From Levilinea saccharolytica (lineage in GTDB: Bacteria > Chloroflexota > Anaerolineae > Anaerolineales > Anaerolineaceae): a stretch of DNA of 64,000 nucleotides. Each line of letters opens with the position of its first letter. Within the stretch, counting starts at the first letter, position 1. A model generated the notes under the pieces. That model was not told the origin of the DNA. It made no database searches and was given only the letters and a program-made list of their open reading frames with translations. Location: NCBI RefSeq assembly GCF_001306035.1, contig NZ_LGCM01000027.1:124001-188000 (forward strand). The letters run 5' to 3'. Both the position numbers and the translations under genes were made by a program. Shown here piece after piece: positions 1-9,331 of this stretch.

Positions 1-1
1 A

Positions 2-3000
2 GATCCCCGCCGCATTGACCTGGAAATTATCCTGGCGCGCATGTATTACCTATCTGGCAAGAAGGTGGAAGCCACCGAGGTTTGCGGCCGCCTGATCCAG
101 CGCCTGCCCTTCTGCTATGAAGCCAACCGCATTCTGGCTGAAATCCTGCCCACCACCTCGCGCGCCGATGACGCCCGTGTCTATCAGCAAAACATCAATG
201 CGCTCGATCCTTACGCGGCCTTCCTGACCACCGCCATCCGCACCACCGATCAAGTCCCCGATAACGCCGTGATGTTGGAACGTCTGGAGTACATCCCCAC
301 CCAGGCTGCCCCAGATCAGCCCGCCTGGGCGCAGACGGTTGGCGTCCAACTGGAGGAAGAATCCGCCGATACCCCCGATTGGCTCATCGCCCCCCCCGGA
401 GAACCCTCCGCCGCCGGCTCACAGGCAGAGGAAATCTCCTTCGAACCTGCTGCCAACTCCGATGAAACCATCCCCGACTGGATGAAAACCGCGGGATGGC
501 AGCCCTCCACCGGACCCGAAGAGCCTGTCTCATTTCTGAGCGAGGAGGAGCCCTCTGAAGGCGCCTTGCCAGACACGCCGGTTGCCGCCAACATCCCGGA
601 TTGGCTCAAAGAAATGGCACCTCCCGCCCAGGATCCATCCGAAAGCGGAATCTCTTTAGACGCTGTCAATCCTGCGGAAGACGAACAACTGAAAGCCCTC
701 GAATCGCTGTTGGGTGAAGCCAATTCCGCTGGTGAAGCCCCTCTGCCTGCCACCCAGCCCGCCGAAGCTCAGCCCGACCTTCCGGACTGGTTCTCCGCAG
801 TCACCGAAGAAAACGCTGCCCCTTCGCAAGATGACCTCCCCGCCTGGTTAACCCCGCAGGAAGGCGAGCTTTCACCCGCAGACTCTGCACCCTTCGAGCT
901 TTCACAAGCCGCTGCTGAATCAGAAGTTCTTTCTGCCGAGACCAAGGCGGCGCCCGCCGCTGAATCAGAGCCGGCAGACGATCTTCCTGACTGGTTGAAA
1001 TCGGATGATTCCCCCAGCCTGATGGATGCCTTTGGCGAAACCTCCGCCGAGACGCCGCTTGCTACTCCTTTAGAATCAGGGGAAACCACGGCTGAACCCC
1101 CCGCAGGCGATTTGCCCGATTGGCTCGCACCGGTGGAGGAAGTTGCCCCGGCTCAGGAATTCCCCGTCGAGCCGCAGCAACTCCCTGAATGGCTGCGTCA
1201 GGTCGAAGCCGAAGAGCCTGCCGCCGAAATAGAAGGTGAAGCCCCCTTCATCTCCACCCATGACCTGACCCAGGAAGCCGCCGCTCCAGCCTCCGCCTTT
1301 GCCGCCGAAGATGCCCTTCCCGAATGGCTCCGCGAATCCACCTCAGCCGCAGACGAAACCGCGACCGCTGAGCCCATTCAGGATGCATTCACACCGCTTG
1401 AAGTCCCGGAGACCCCAACCTTCGAGCCGCTTCCTGAGGTCATCCCCAACTCAGCATCGTTTGCGGCTGAAGATGTTGCCGAAACCACGGGTGAAGTGGA
1501 TCATGCACAGCCTGCCCCCGCCGCAGAAGGCGATATGGACGAAGCTTTCGCCTGGCTTGAATCGCTGGCTGCCCGCCAGGGTGCCGAGGAAGGTCTGCTC
1601 CTCAACCCTGAAGATCGCCACAGTGATACGCCTGAGTGGCTCCAAGCCGCCGAATCCGAGCTGCCGTCCTCCTCAGCCGAGTCTGCGCCCGTCAGCGAGG
1701 AGAGCCTGGAGCTGCCCCAAGACCTTCAGGTTTCGGACGAAAGCCCGGTTAGCCTAGTGGAAGAAGAACCGCCCGCCCCTTCCGCAGTGGAAGCCTCTGC
1801 CCCCGCCGCCGAAATTCCCGCCCCCGCCGCCGAAAGCGACATGGACGAAGCCTTTGCCTGGCTCGAATCCTTAGCCGCCCGCCAGGGGGCCGAAGAGGGC
1901 CTCCTGACCAACCCCCAGGATCAACCGGCGGCCATGCCCGATTGGCTCCAGGCAGAGGTGGAAACCCCTGAGGCTGAAGTTCCTGTTAGCTCGGAAGCTG
2001 AACTTGTTGAAAGCGCGGAGAGTCCCGCCGAACCCGAACCCATCGAAGCGGCCTCCTCACCATTTATCGAGGTCTCCCCGGTCTCCGAACATCCCGCAGA
2101 AGAAACTCCGTCAGAAGCGGCGCCGGCCGTTTCTCCCTTACTGACATCGGATAGTTCGGCCGCCGCCCCCGATGACCTCGACTCGGCTTTTGCCTGGTTA
2201 GAAAATCTAGCCGAACGCCAGGGCGCACAAGAAGGATTGCTCCTCCAACCTGAAGATCGCCTGGAAACACCGCCCACCTGGATTGAAGAGACTGCCGCTG
2301 CTGAAGAGCCGGCAGAAGAAACCCCTGCTCCCACGTTGGAAGATACCGCCCCGGTTCGCGTCAGCCCAGAGCCTTTTACCGCGGTCGAAGAACCCGTCTC
2401 CGTGCCGCCCACTGCCGTCGAGGAAACCCCCGATGAGCTGTCTGAATCCGAAGAGGTAATTGCACAAGAATTTCCATCGGCAGTCGAAGAGGCTGCCGAT
2501 ACCCAACCCTCCATCGAATTGCCTTCCGCGGAAGAGGATCTCCCTCCTCTCCCGGACTGGCTCAAGGGTATAGAAGAAGAAACCGACAGCGTGCTCGAAG
2601 CTGCGCCGCCGTTGGACTCTGCCCTCGAAGAAACGCCCGCCGCGCCGGTGGAAGAGCCGTTCGCCGCGGCAGAAGAAAACGCCGCTCCCATCGCCGAGAC
2701 CGAAGGCGAAGCTCTCTTTGCGGAAGTCCCATCCGCGGAACTTCCCGCCCAAGAAATGCCTACCGAGGAAGTCGCTGCAGCCGAAATGCCAGCGGAACCA
2801 GTCTTCTCCGCGCCGCCTGCGGTATCTGTGCCGGTGCAAAGTACCCTGGATCCTGACACCGCCCAACAGCTTCTTGCCCAGGCTCGCGGCGCCCTGGATG
2901 AAAACCAGGTCGAGACCGCTGCTGAAACCTATGCGCAATTAATTCAATCTGGAGCCAATCTCGATGAGGTCACGCAGGATCTCAAAACCGCTCTCTTCCG

Positions 3001-3112
3001 CTACCCCATGCAGATTGAGCTGTACCAGGTATTGGGGGATGCCTACTTAAAGACCGATAGGCTTCAAGAAGCCTTAGATACCTTCACCAAAGCAGAAGAA
3101 CTGCTGCGCTAA
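2..3112 (+). CDS. TPR protein with long acidic PDWL-repeat region (5' partial)
   Basis: The reading frame is open to the left edge, so the gene starts outside the window; the first visible ATG at 41 lies inside a helical TPR-like segment and is probably not the start. The visible protein has three parts: a short TPR-like N-terminus, about 850 residues rich in Glu, Ala and Pro, and a C-terminal TPR-like region (about the last 85 residues). The middle carries 13 short motifs of the form (I/L/T/M)P(D/E)W(L/F/M) and three copies of a helical repeat beginning DMDEAFAWLESLAARQG (near 1532, 1838 and 2171). No signal peptide or enzyme motif is visible. Function is unknown; the regular PDWL motifs in a disordered acidic linker suggest multivalent docking of a partner. 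ndk follows 17 bases downstream. Confidence 0.8.
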   Translation, partial: DPRRIDLEIILARMYYLSGKKVEATEVCGRLIQRLPFCYEANRILAEILPTTSRADDARVYQQNINALDPYAAFLTTAIRTTDQVPDNAVMLERLEYIPTQAAPDQPAWAQTVGVQLEEESADTPDWLIAPPGEPSAAGSQAEEISFEPAANSDETIPDWMKTAGWQPSTGPEEPVSFLSEEEPSEGALPDTPVAANIPDWLKEMAPPAQDPSESGISLDAVNPAEDEQLKALESLLGEANSAGEAPLPATQPAEAQPDLPDWFSAVTEENAAPSQDDLPAWLTPQEGELSPADSAPFELSQAAAESEVLSAETKAAPAAESEPADDLPDWLKSDDSPSLMDAFGETSAETPLATPLESGETTAEPPAGDLPDWLAPVEEVAPAQEFPVEPQQLPEWLRQVEAEEPAAEIEGEAPFISTHDLTQEAAAPASAFAAEDALPEWLRESTSAADETATAEPIQDAFTPLEVPETPTFEPLPEVIPNSASFAAEDVAETTGEVDHAQPAPAAEGDMDEAFAWLESLAARQGAEEGLLLNPEDRHSDTPEWLQAAESELPSSSAESAPVSEESLELPQDLQVSDESPVSLVEEEPPAPSAVEASAPAAEIPAPAAESDMDEAFAWLESLAARQGAEEGLLTNPQDQPAAMPDWLQAEVETPEAEVPVSSEAELVESAESPAEPEPIEAASSPFIEVSPVSEHPAEETPSEAAPAVSPLLTSDSSAAAPDDLDSAFAWLENLAERQGAQEGLLLQPEDRLETPPTWIEETAAAEEPAEETPAPTLEDTAPVRVSPEPFTAVEEPVSVPPTAVEETPDELSESEEVIAQEFPSAVEEAADTQPSIELPSAEEDLPPLPDWLKGIEEETDSVLEAAPPLDSALEETPAAPVEEPFAAAEENAAPIAETEGEALFAEVPSAELPAQEMPTEEVAAAEMPAEPVFSAPPAVSVPVQSTLDPDTAQQLLAQARGALDENQVETAAETYAQLIQSGANLDEVTQDLKTALFRYPMQIELYQVLGDAYLKTDRLQEALDTFTKAEELLR

Positions 3113-3129
3113 TCTTTCAGGAGGTCATT

Positions 3130-3585
3130 TTGGAACGTACTTTCGTGCTGGTCAAACCAGATGGTGTCCAACGGGGCTTAATGGGTGAAATTGTCCAGCG
3201 TCTGGAACGCCGTGGATTGAAGCTGGTTGCCGCCAAATTTCTGCTCCCCTCGCTGTCTTTAGCCGAGCGCCACTACGCCGTCCACCTGGGCAAGCCCTTT
3301 TACCCCGGATTAATCCGCTACATCACCTCCGGGCCCGTCTTGGCAATGGTCTGGGAAGGCCCGCGTGCCGTCGACCTCGTACGCCAAACCATGGGCGCCA
3401 CCCGTCCCTGGGAAGCCGCCCCCGGCAGCATCCGCCATGATTTTGCCGTGGAGATGAGCCGCAACTTGACCCACGCCTCGGATGCGTTGGAAACCGCCGA
3501 ACAGGAGATCGCCCTGTGGTTCAGTCCGGATGAATTGGTGAGCTGGGAACGCCCCCACGAAAACTGGTTTACCGGCCCCAATTAA
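3130..3585 (+). CDS. ndk: nucleoside diphosphate kinase
   Basis: Transfers the gamma phosphate of ATP to nucleoside diphosphates through a phosphohistidine. The 151-residue length and the whole chain match the Ndk family: VKPDGVQRG near residue 8, then the active-site segment RNLTHASD with the catalytic His at 115. The start is a TTG at 3130, chosen because a strong AGGAGG lies six bases upstream and the methionine is followed directly by the family's ERTFVLVKPDG. It sits 17 bases after the TPR protein and is followed by a hairpin terminator. Cytosolic housekeeping enzyme. Confidence 0.95.
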   Translation: MERTFVLVKPDGVQRGLMGEIVQRLERRGLKLVAAKFLLPSLSLAERHYAVHLGKPFYPGLIRYITSGPVLAMVWEGPRAVDLVRQTMGATRPWEAAPGSIRHDFAVEMSRNLTHASDALETAEQEIALWFSPDELVSWERPHENWFTGPN

Positions 3586-3606
3586 CGATTTTGTCGAAAA
3601 AACCCT

Positions 3607-3645
3607 AGCACAGAACCGCATCTGTACCGCGGGCCTGTGCTTTTG
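3607..3645 (+). terminator. hairpin terminator after ndk
   Basis: AGCACAG (3607-3613) pairs with CTGTGCT (3635-3641); an inner CCGC/GCGG pair extends the stem and TTTTG follows. It lies between ndk and the FmdB-type gene. Confidence 0.6.
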
Positions 3646-3675
3646 ATTTGTCATGATCGGAGAATGGAGGTTACC

Positions 3676-3906
3676 ATGCCCTTATACGAATACAAATGCG
3701 CCGATTGCGGAGCTGTTTTTGATACGTTCCGCTCGTTTAAAGAAGCCGATGATCCCATCCCCTGTAAAACCTGCCGCGGAGTTCATACCCGCCGCCTTCT
3801 TTCCCGCGTCTTCGCTTCGGTGGATGGACGCGCGGTCTCGGGCAGCTCCAGCGGCGGTTGCAGCGGCTGCAGCGGCGGTTCCTGCGCTGGCTGTGGAGGG
3901 CACTAA
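3676..3906 (+). CDS. FmdB-family zinc ribbon protein
   Basis: A 76-residue protein starting MPLYEYKCADCG, the hallmark of the FmdB/CxxC_CXXC_SSSS regulatory zinc ribbon family. CADCG (residues 8-12) and a second CKTC (near 30) form the ribbon. The C-terminus is rich in Gly, Ser and Cys (five further Cys in 25 residues), which is common in this family but could add a metal site. The ATG at 3676 is chosen because GGAGG lies five bases upstream; a longer frame to 3637 lacks such a site. Function of the family is poorly known (originally tied to formamidase regulation). The SDR gene starts two bases after its stop. Confidence 0.85.
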   Translation: MPLYEYKCADCGAVFDTFRSFKEADDPIPCKTCRGVHTRRLLSRVFASVDGRAVSGSSSGGCSGCSGGSCAGCGGH

Positions 3907-3908
3907 TC

Positions 3909-4748
3909 ATGCCCGCGGCTGCGCCCCCTTTGGTTTTCATCACCGGCGGCTCCTCGGGCATCGGTCTGGAGCTTGCCCGCCAGTATGCCCGCACCGGGGC
4001 CAGCCTTTGCCTGGTGGCCCGCCGCCCCGACGTACTGGCTCACGCCGCCCAAGAGGTGCAGTCCCTCTGCCTGAATCCCGATCAGAAGGTTCACTATCTC
4101 ACGTTGGATATTTCAAAGCGCGCAGATGTACTTGAAAAGCTCACCGCTTTTCAAGAGTCTGTAGGAATCCCGGATATTCTCATCAACAACGCCGGAAATG
4201 TTCAGCCCGCCGAAGCCGTCAATGCCCAGTTAGACGACTACGAAGCCATGATCCAATCCAATTACCTGGGCGCTGTGTATGTAACCAAAGCCTTTCTGCC
4301 CGCCATGATCGCCAGAGGCACAGGCTGCATCGTCAACATTTCATCCATGGCCGGGCGCGTAGCGGTTTATGGATACACCGGCTACGGCGCGTCCAAATTT
4401 GCCCTGCGCGGGTTTGGTGAGGCCCTCCGTTCTGAGCTTAAGCCCCTGGGGATCCAGGTCTCCAACGTGTATCCAGCCGACACGGACACGCCGCAGTTGG
4501 CCTACGAAAGCCGCTACAAACCGCACGTCACCAAAGTGCTGGCCGGCACAGCCAACGTCATGTCCCCCCAGGCCGCCGTCCGTCAGATCATCGCCGGTGT
4601 CAACAAAGGCAAAAGTACCATCATTATCGGTTTCGAAAGCAAGCTCTTCGACCGGCTGCACGCCGTCGCCCCGGGCTTATTTAACTGGATCATGGACGGC
4701 ATCATCGCTCGCGCGCTCCGCGGCCTCCCCCAGGGTGATTCCAAATAA
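3909..4748 (+). CDS. short-chain dehydrogenase, 3-ketosphinganine-reductase-like
   Basis: Classical SDR of 279 residues: NAD(P)-binding TGGSSGIG (12-19), NNAG (93-96), the catalytic Ser near 145 and YxxxK at Y159/K163. After the active site the chain reads YPADTDTP, resembling the YPPDTDTPG signature of 3-ketodihydrosphingosine reductases, and the C-terminus has a hydrophobic segment that could associate with the membrane. That assignment is inference: no serine palmitoyltransferase is present in this window, so a general ketone or fatty-acyl SDR remains possible. The ATG at 3909 follows the FmdB stop by two bases; the frame extends upstream but only within fmdB. The 3' end overlaps the convergent heme A synthase gene by 72 bases. 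Confidence 0.8.
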   Translation: MPAAAPPLVFITGGSSGIGLELARQYARTGASLCLVARRPDVLAHAAQEVQSLCLNPDQKVHYLTLDISKRADVLEKLTAFQESVGIPDILINNAGNVQPAEAVNAQLDDYEAMIQSNYLGAVYVTKAFLPAMIARGTGCIVNISSMAGRVAVYGYTGYGASKFALRGFGEALRSELKPLGIQVSNVYPADTDTPQLAYESRYKPHVTKVLAGTANVMSPQAAVRQIIAGVNKGKSTIIIGFESKLFDRLHAVAPGLFNWIMDGIIARALRGLPQGDSK

Positions 4749-5624
4749 GATCACCACGCCCGCCCAAATCAAGTCTGCCACCAACAAATGCACAATCTGC
4801 ATCCACACCGGCGCCAATAGGATCACATTTAATCCGCCCAGAAATAGCTGGGCAATCACCAGGCCGCGAACCGCCAGCACCAGCTTGCTCGTGGGGCCGT
4901 GCCGTTCGCCGCGAAACTGGGCCAAAGCCACCAGCAGGATAAATCCGCTCACCACCACCGCCAGAACGGGGTGAATCACCCGCAGGCGGATCAGGAAATG
5001 CGCTGTCTCCGAAAGGTCCGCCTGAAACCCTTCCACCAGGGACGAGGACGGGAATAAGGTGTCGCCCAGTGCGGTGATCGCCCCGCTGGCCCCCAACAGC
5101 ACCATTCCCAACGCCCCCAGCAAAACGCTCAGGCTGCGCCACCCGCGCCACCGTAGCCGGTGAGGCTCACCAAACATCACCCACCAGCCGGTGAGTCCCA
5201 GGAAAGCCAACAGCATAAAGGTGTTCACCAGGTGACCCGCCATCACCGCCGCTCGCGCCGCCGAATCGTTATCAGCCACCAGGCCAAACAGAACCAGTCC
5301 CGCTCCCAGCAGCGCTTCCGTCACAGTGAATGTCAGACTTAATCCCGCCCCCCAGCGGATCAAGCTTCCTCGCGCATAGCGCCGCCGCGTCCATACCACC
5401 AAAGCCACCACCAGCACCAGGGCAGCCCCGCTGGTCAGGCGGTGCACAAATTCGATCACCGTTTCCACCGCTTCCGGCCGCGGTAGAATCTCGCCGTTAC
5501 AGGTCGGCCAATGCGCCCCACAGCCCGCCCCCGATCCTGTTGCACGCACAAACGCCCCCCATAAGATCACCAGAATATTGTAGCCAAACACCACCCAGGG
5601 AAAAATCGGCTTGCGAGTGTTCAT
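4677..5624 (-). CDS. ctaA: heme A synthase (COX15/CtaA family)
   Basis: Polytopic membrane protein of 315 residues with about eight hydrophobic segments. It oxidises the C8 methyl of heme O to the formyl group of heme A for aa3-type oxidases. Family features: the GAFVRATGSGAGCGAHWPTC loop after TM1, EFVHR, AGHLVN, a VIHP motif and a late IVH, giving His residues for two heme sites, plus Cys in the first loop. The ATG at 5624 is preferred over a GTG at 5630 because GAGGAGG lies five bases upstream of the ATG. Convergent with and overlapping the SDR gene; argF is divergent. No oxidase subunit genes are present here, so a heme A-requiring oxidase is only inferred. Confidence 0.9.
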   Translation of the reverse strand: MNTRKPIFPWVVFGYNILVILWGAFVRATGSGAGCGAHWPTCNGEILPRPEAVETVIEFVHRLTSGAALVLVVALVVWTRRRYARGSLIRWGAGLSLTFTVTEALLGAGLVLFGLVADNDSAARAAVMAGHLVNTFMLLAFLGLTGWWVMFGEPHRLRWRGWRSLSVLLGALGMVLLGASGAITALGDTLFPSSSLVEGFQADLSETAHFLIRLRVIHPVLAVVVSGFILLVALAQFRGERHGPTSKLVLAVRGLVIAQLFLGGLNVILLAPVWMQIVHLLVADLIWAGVVILFGITLGEAAERASDDAVHDPVK

Positions 5625-5774
5625 CCGCACCTCCTCATGTCTATTCTACTGATCGCTCGGGCGTTTGTCCATCTTTGCCGCGGTGAAACCCCATGCAGCG
5701 CCGTTCCAGCTTTGAGTGACATTCCTCAAACAATCTTCATCCAAAAATCGTAGCACCCCCACTTTCGGATATGT

Positions 5775-5780
5775 TATACT
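5775..5780 (+). promoter_or_regulatory. candidate -10 box for argF
   Basis: TATACT lies 43 bases before the argF start in the 198-base divergent gap between ctaA and argF. No convincing -35 hexamer is seen at the proper spacing, so this is a weak call. Confidence 0.4.
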
Positions 5781-5822
5781 TTGTTTTGAATTTATTCACC
5801 CCAAAACAAATGAGGAGCATCC

Positions 5823-6752
5823 ATGAAACAGGATTATATTGCCGTATCCGACTTTTCCCCAGCGCAAATCCAGGAAATGCTGGACATCTCGTTGAACTTG
5901 AAGAAGGAATTGAAGGCAGGCGGGAATGCGCCGATCCTCAAGAATAAAGTGATGGGGATGATTTTTCAAAAGCCCAGCCTGCGCACGCGGGTGAGTTTTG
6001 ACATGGCCATGCGGCAGTTGGGCGGCGACGCCCTCTATCTTTCTCCCAATGAAATCGGTCTGGGCCAGCGCGAATCCATCGCGGATGTTGCCCGCGTTCT
6101 CTCCGGGTACGTAGACGTCATCATGGCGCGCGTTTTCTCCCACGACCACATTCTCGAATTGGCCAAGTGGGCCAGCGTTCCGGTCATCAACGGCCTCAGC
6201 GACTACAACCACCCCTGCCAGGGCATGGCCGACGCCCTCACCATTGTGGAAGAGTTCGGCACCCTCAAAGACATCAACGTGACCTTCATTGGTGACGGTA
6301 ACAACGTGGCCGTTTCCTTGATGCACATTGTCGCCAAACTCGGCGGCCATTTCACTCTGGCCAGCCCCGAAGGTTACGATCTGTCCGAACAGGCCGTCGC
6401 CATCGCCGACAAAATCGCCGAGACCTCCGGCAGCAAGTTCCGCTATCTGCGCGATCCGCACGAAGCGGTAAAGAACGCACATGTGATCTACACCGACACC
6501 TGGACCAGCATGGGGCAAGAAGCCGAAGCCAAAAAGCGCGAAGCCGTCTTCCCGCCCTACCAGGTCAATGAAAAGCTGGTGAGTGAAGCTGACAAAAACG
6601 CCATCGTGATGCACTGCTTACCCGCTCATCGTGGGCACGAAATCACCGATGAGGTGGCCGACGGCCCCCACTCACGCTTGTTCCCCCAAGCGCATAACCG
6701 TATGCACGCCCAGAAAGGCATCCTGGCCTATATCTTCGGCGTCGGAAAATGA
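5823..6752 (+). CDS. argF: ornithine carbamoyltransferase
   Basis: Carbamoyl phosphate plus ornithine gives citrulline (arginine synthesis; reversible in catabolism). The 309 residues show the carbamoyl-phosphate site SLRTR (52-56, usually STRTR), HPCQ (130-133), the ornithine-specific DTWTSMGQE (225-233) and HCLP (264-267). The SMG loop separates it from aspartate carbamoyltransferase. ATG at 5823 has a GAGGAG site upstream. rocD overlaps its stop by four bases (ATGA), so the pair is co-transcribed and both enzymes act on ornithine. Confidence 0.95.
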   Translation: MKQDYIAVSDFSPAQIQEMLDISLNLKKELKAGGNAPILKNKVMGMIFQKPSLRTRVSFDMAMRQLGGDALYLSPNEIGLGQRESIADVARVLSGYVDVIMARVFSHDHILELAKWASVPVINGLSDYNHPCQGMADALTIVEEFGTLKDINVTFIGDGNNVAVSLMHIVAKLGGHFTLASPEGYDLSEQAVAIADKIAETSGSKFRYLRDPHEAVKNAHVIYTDTWTSMGQEAEAKKREAVFPPYQVNEKLVSEADKNAIVMHCLPAHRGHEITDEVADGPHSRLFPQAHNRMHAQKGILAYIFGVGK

Positions 6753-7963
6753 GAGAAAGGTTGAAAGCACAAGACTTCATTCAACTCGAAGAACAATTTG
6801 GCGCTCACAACTACCACCCTTTGGATGTTGTCATATCCAAAGGGCAGGGCGTTTGGGTCGAAGACGTAGAAGGCAACCGCTACCTGGATTGTTTAAGCGC
6901 ATATTCTGCGCTCAACCAGGGCCACGTCCATCCCAAAATCCTCAAAGCTCTGGTGGAGCAAGCCAGCAAGGTCACCCTCACCTCGCGCGCCTTCCGCAAC
7001 GATCAGCTTCCTCTGCTGTATAAAGAACTTTCTGAGCTGAGCGGCTACGAGATGTCGCTGCCCATGAACAGCGGCGCTGAGGCCGTGGAGACCGCCATTA
7101 AGGTGGCCCGGAAGTGGGCATACCAGACCAAAAAAGTACCCCGCCACCAAGCCGAGATCATTGTGGCGGCTGGGAATTTCCACGGCCGCACGGTGTCCAT
7201 CATCTCCTTCTCCACAGAGCCGTCCTACCGAGATGATTTTGGCCCCTTCACGCCCGGGTTCGTCACTGTTCCTTATGGTGACGCGGCCGCCATCCAGAGC
7301 GCCATCACACCCAATACCGCCGCCGTCCTCCTGGAACCCATCCAGGGGGAAGGCGGTGTCATTATCCCCCCTGCGGGTTATCTGCAATGCGTCGCCGATA
7401 TTTGCCGCCAGAATCAAGTCCTCTTCATTGCCGATGAAATTCAAACCGGCCTGGGCCGCACAGGCAAACTCTTCGCCGCCCACCACGAAAACGTGCGCCC
7501 TGATATGGTCATCATCGGCAAAGCCCTATCCGGCGGCTTCTATCCGGTCTCCGCAGTATTGGCAGATCGCGACACCCTGGGGCTCATCCGCCCCGGCGAA
7601 CACGGCTCCACCTTTGGCGGCAATCCTTTGGCTGCCGCTGTGGCACGCGCTGCCTTGCAGGTCATTGTGGAAGAAAAGCTGATCGAAAATTCAGCCGCTC
7701 TGGGTGAATACTTCTCCGACCAATTAGCCGAGATCCCCAGCCCGCACATTAAAGAAGTCCGCGGCCGCGGTTTGCTCATCGGCGTTGAGCTGAAACCAGA
7801 AGCCAAGGGTGCCCGCCGTTTCTGCGAAGCGCTGAAATCCAAAGGAATATTGGCCAAAGAAACCCACGACCATGTCATCCGTTTCGCGCCTCCGCTGATC
7901 ATTGACAAGGAAACCATCGACTGGGCTTTGGAACGAATTCGCCCCGTTCTGATGATGCCGTAA
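6749..7963 (+). CDS. rocD: ornithine aminotransferase
   Basis: PLP-dependent class III aminotransferase, 404 residues, converting ornithine and 2-oxoglutarate to glutamate-5-semialdehyde and glutamate. Markers: [12 protein letters not shown] (108-119), [30 protein letters not shown] with the cofactor-binding Asp, and the Schiff-base Lys at 258 in IGKALSGG. The N-terminus ([11 protein letters not shown], 18-28) is typical of OAT and separates it from acetylornithine aminotransferase. Start ATG overlaps the argF stop (ATGA). Together with argF it joins arginine/ornithine and proline/glutamate metabolism. Confidence 0.9.
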   Translation: MRERLKAQDFIQLEEQFGAHNYHPLDVVISKGQGVWVEDVEGNRYLDCLSAYSALNQGHVHPKILKALVEQASKVTLTSRAFRNDQLPLLYKELSELSGYEMSLPMNSGAEAVETAIKVARKWAYQTKKVPRHQAEIIVAAGNFHGRTVSIISFSTEPSYRDDFGPFTPGFVTVPYGDAAAIQSAITPNTAAVLLEPIQGEGGVIIPPAGYLQCVADICRQNQVLFIADEIQTGLGRTGKLFAAHHENVRPDMVIIGKALSGGFYPVSAVLADRDTLGLIRPGEHGSTFGGNPLAAAVARAALQVIVEEKLIENSAALGEYFSDQLAEIPSPHIKEVRGRGLLIGVELKPEAKGARRFCEALKSKGILAKETHDHVIRFAPPLIIDKETIDWALERIRPVLMMP

Positions 7964-7993
7964 TTTAAACAACGCAACACCTGGGGTTAACCT

Positions 7994-9307
7994 ATGGATT
8001 GGCAGCAAAAATACGCATCGAAGATCTTCACCCCCGATGCCGCAGTTCAAGCTGTGGTTCAATCGGGCAGCCGCATTTTTATGACGGGCAACTGCTCCGT
8101 TCCCCAAGAGCTGCTCGCCGCCCTTGTCCGCCACGCGCCCAATGTGCAGGATGTAGAAATCTGCCAGGCTCTGGCCATTTGCGCCGCAGATTACGTGTCT
8201 CCTGAGATGGAAGGCCACCTGCGCGTGAACACGCTCTTCATCAGCGCCAATGTCCGCAAAGCGGTGCATGAAGGCCGTGCAGATTTCACGCCCGTGCTGC
8301 TGTCAGAGCTGCCGCTCTTGTTCCAGCGCCGCATCATCCCGCTGGACGCCGCCCTCATCCACGTTTCCCCTCCGGATGCGCACGGCTTCTGCACCTACGG
8401 CATTGAATCGGGCCTCACCAAATCTGCCGCCGAGGCCGCCAAGGTGGTCATCGCCGAGGTAAACCCTCACATGCCGCGCATGCTCGGCGATACCTTCATC
8501 CACCTGGATGATATTGACTACCTCGTGCCCGTCAATTACCCCCTGGCTGAGCTGCGCATGGGCAGCGAAGGCGATCCTGAGGTGGTGGAAAAAATCGCTG
8601 GCCACATCGCCGAACGCATCCCTGACGGTGCCACCATGCAGCTCGGCATTGGTTCCATCCCCGACGCGGTGCTTAACTATCTCATGTCCAAAAAAGACCT
8701 GGGTCTGCACACCGAGCTGTTCTCCGATGGGGTCATCCGCCTGGTCAACGCCGGGGTGCTCACCGGTGCGCGTAAGAGTCTTCACCCTGGCAAAATCATC
8801 GCCGGGTTCGTCATTGGCTCCAACGAGCTGTATCAGTGGGCCAACGACAATCCCCTCATCGAGCTGCACCGCACCGAATACGTCAACAGCCCCTTCACCA
8901 TCGCCAAAAACGACCGCATGGTCGCCATCAATTCAGCCATCGAAATTGACCTGACCGGCCAGGTGTGTGCCGACAGCATCGGCCCCAAACTGTACAGCGG
9001 TGTGGGCGGTCAGCTGGATTTCATCTACGGCGCATCCCTCTCCAAAGACGGCCTGCCCATTATCGCCCTGCCCAGCACCACCACCCTGCGGGACGGCACC
9101 GTCATTAGCCGTATCACCCCCATGCTCAAGCAAGGCGCCGGCGTGGTCACCTCCCGCAACCATGTCCACTACATCGCCACCGAATACGGCATGGTGGACC
9201 TTTACGGAAAAACCATCCGTCAGCGCACCCAACTGCTCATCTCTGTCGCCCATCCCGATTTTCGCGATGAGTTAACCCATCAAGCTAGAAAATTGAATTA
9301 CCTCTAG
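7994..9307 (+). CDS. acetyl-CoA hydrolase/transferase family CoA-transferase (4-hydroxybutyrate CoA-transferase-like)
   Basis: A 437-residue family I-type CoA-transferase. The C-terminal half holds QLGIGSIPDAV (216-226), the catalytic glutamate in HTELFSDG (E241) and GVGGQLDF, all diagnostic of the acetyl-CoA hydrolase/4-hydroxybutyrate CoA-transferase group. It would move CoA between acetyl-CoA and a small carboxylate such as 4-hydroxybutyrate, butyrate or succinate; the exact acid cannot be read from sequence. It starts 30 bases after rocD and precedes pyk by 24 bases, so one transcript for argF-rocD-this-pyk is plausible. Confidence 0.85.
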   Translation: MDWQQKYASKIFTPDAAVQAVVQSGSRIFMTGNCSVPQELLAALVRHAPNVQDVEICQALAICAADYVSPEMEGHLRVNTLFISANVRKAVHEGRADFTPVLLSELPLLFQRRIIPLDAALIHVSPPDAHGFCTYGIESGLTKSAAEAAKVVIAEVNPHMPRMLGDTFIHLDDIDYLVPVNYPLAELRMGSEGDPEVVEKIAGHIAERIPDGATMQLGIGSIPDAVLNYLMSKKDLGLHTELFSDGVIRLVNAGVLTGARKSLHPGKIIAGFVIGSNELYQWANDNPLIELHRTEYVNSPFTIAKNDRMVAINSAIEIDLTGQVCADSIGPKLYSGVGGQLDFIYGASLSKDGLPIIALPSTTTLRDGTVISRITPMLKQGAGVVTSRNHVHYIATEYGMVDLYGKTIRQRTQLLISVAHPDFRDELTHQARKLNYL

Positions 9308-9331
9308 CCGCCCGGAAAAGAGGATTCTGCT

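Noticed and set aside
1921-2938. Long antisense open frames within the acidic repeat protein
   Set aside because: They are by-products of high GC and biased codons opposite a real gene; products are low-complexity Ser/Gly strings with no ribosome site.
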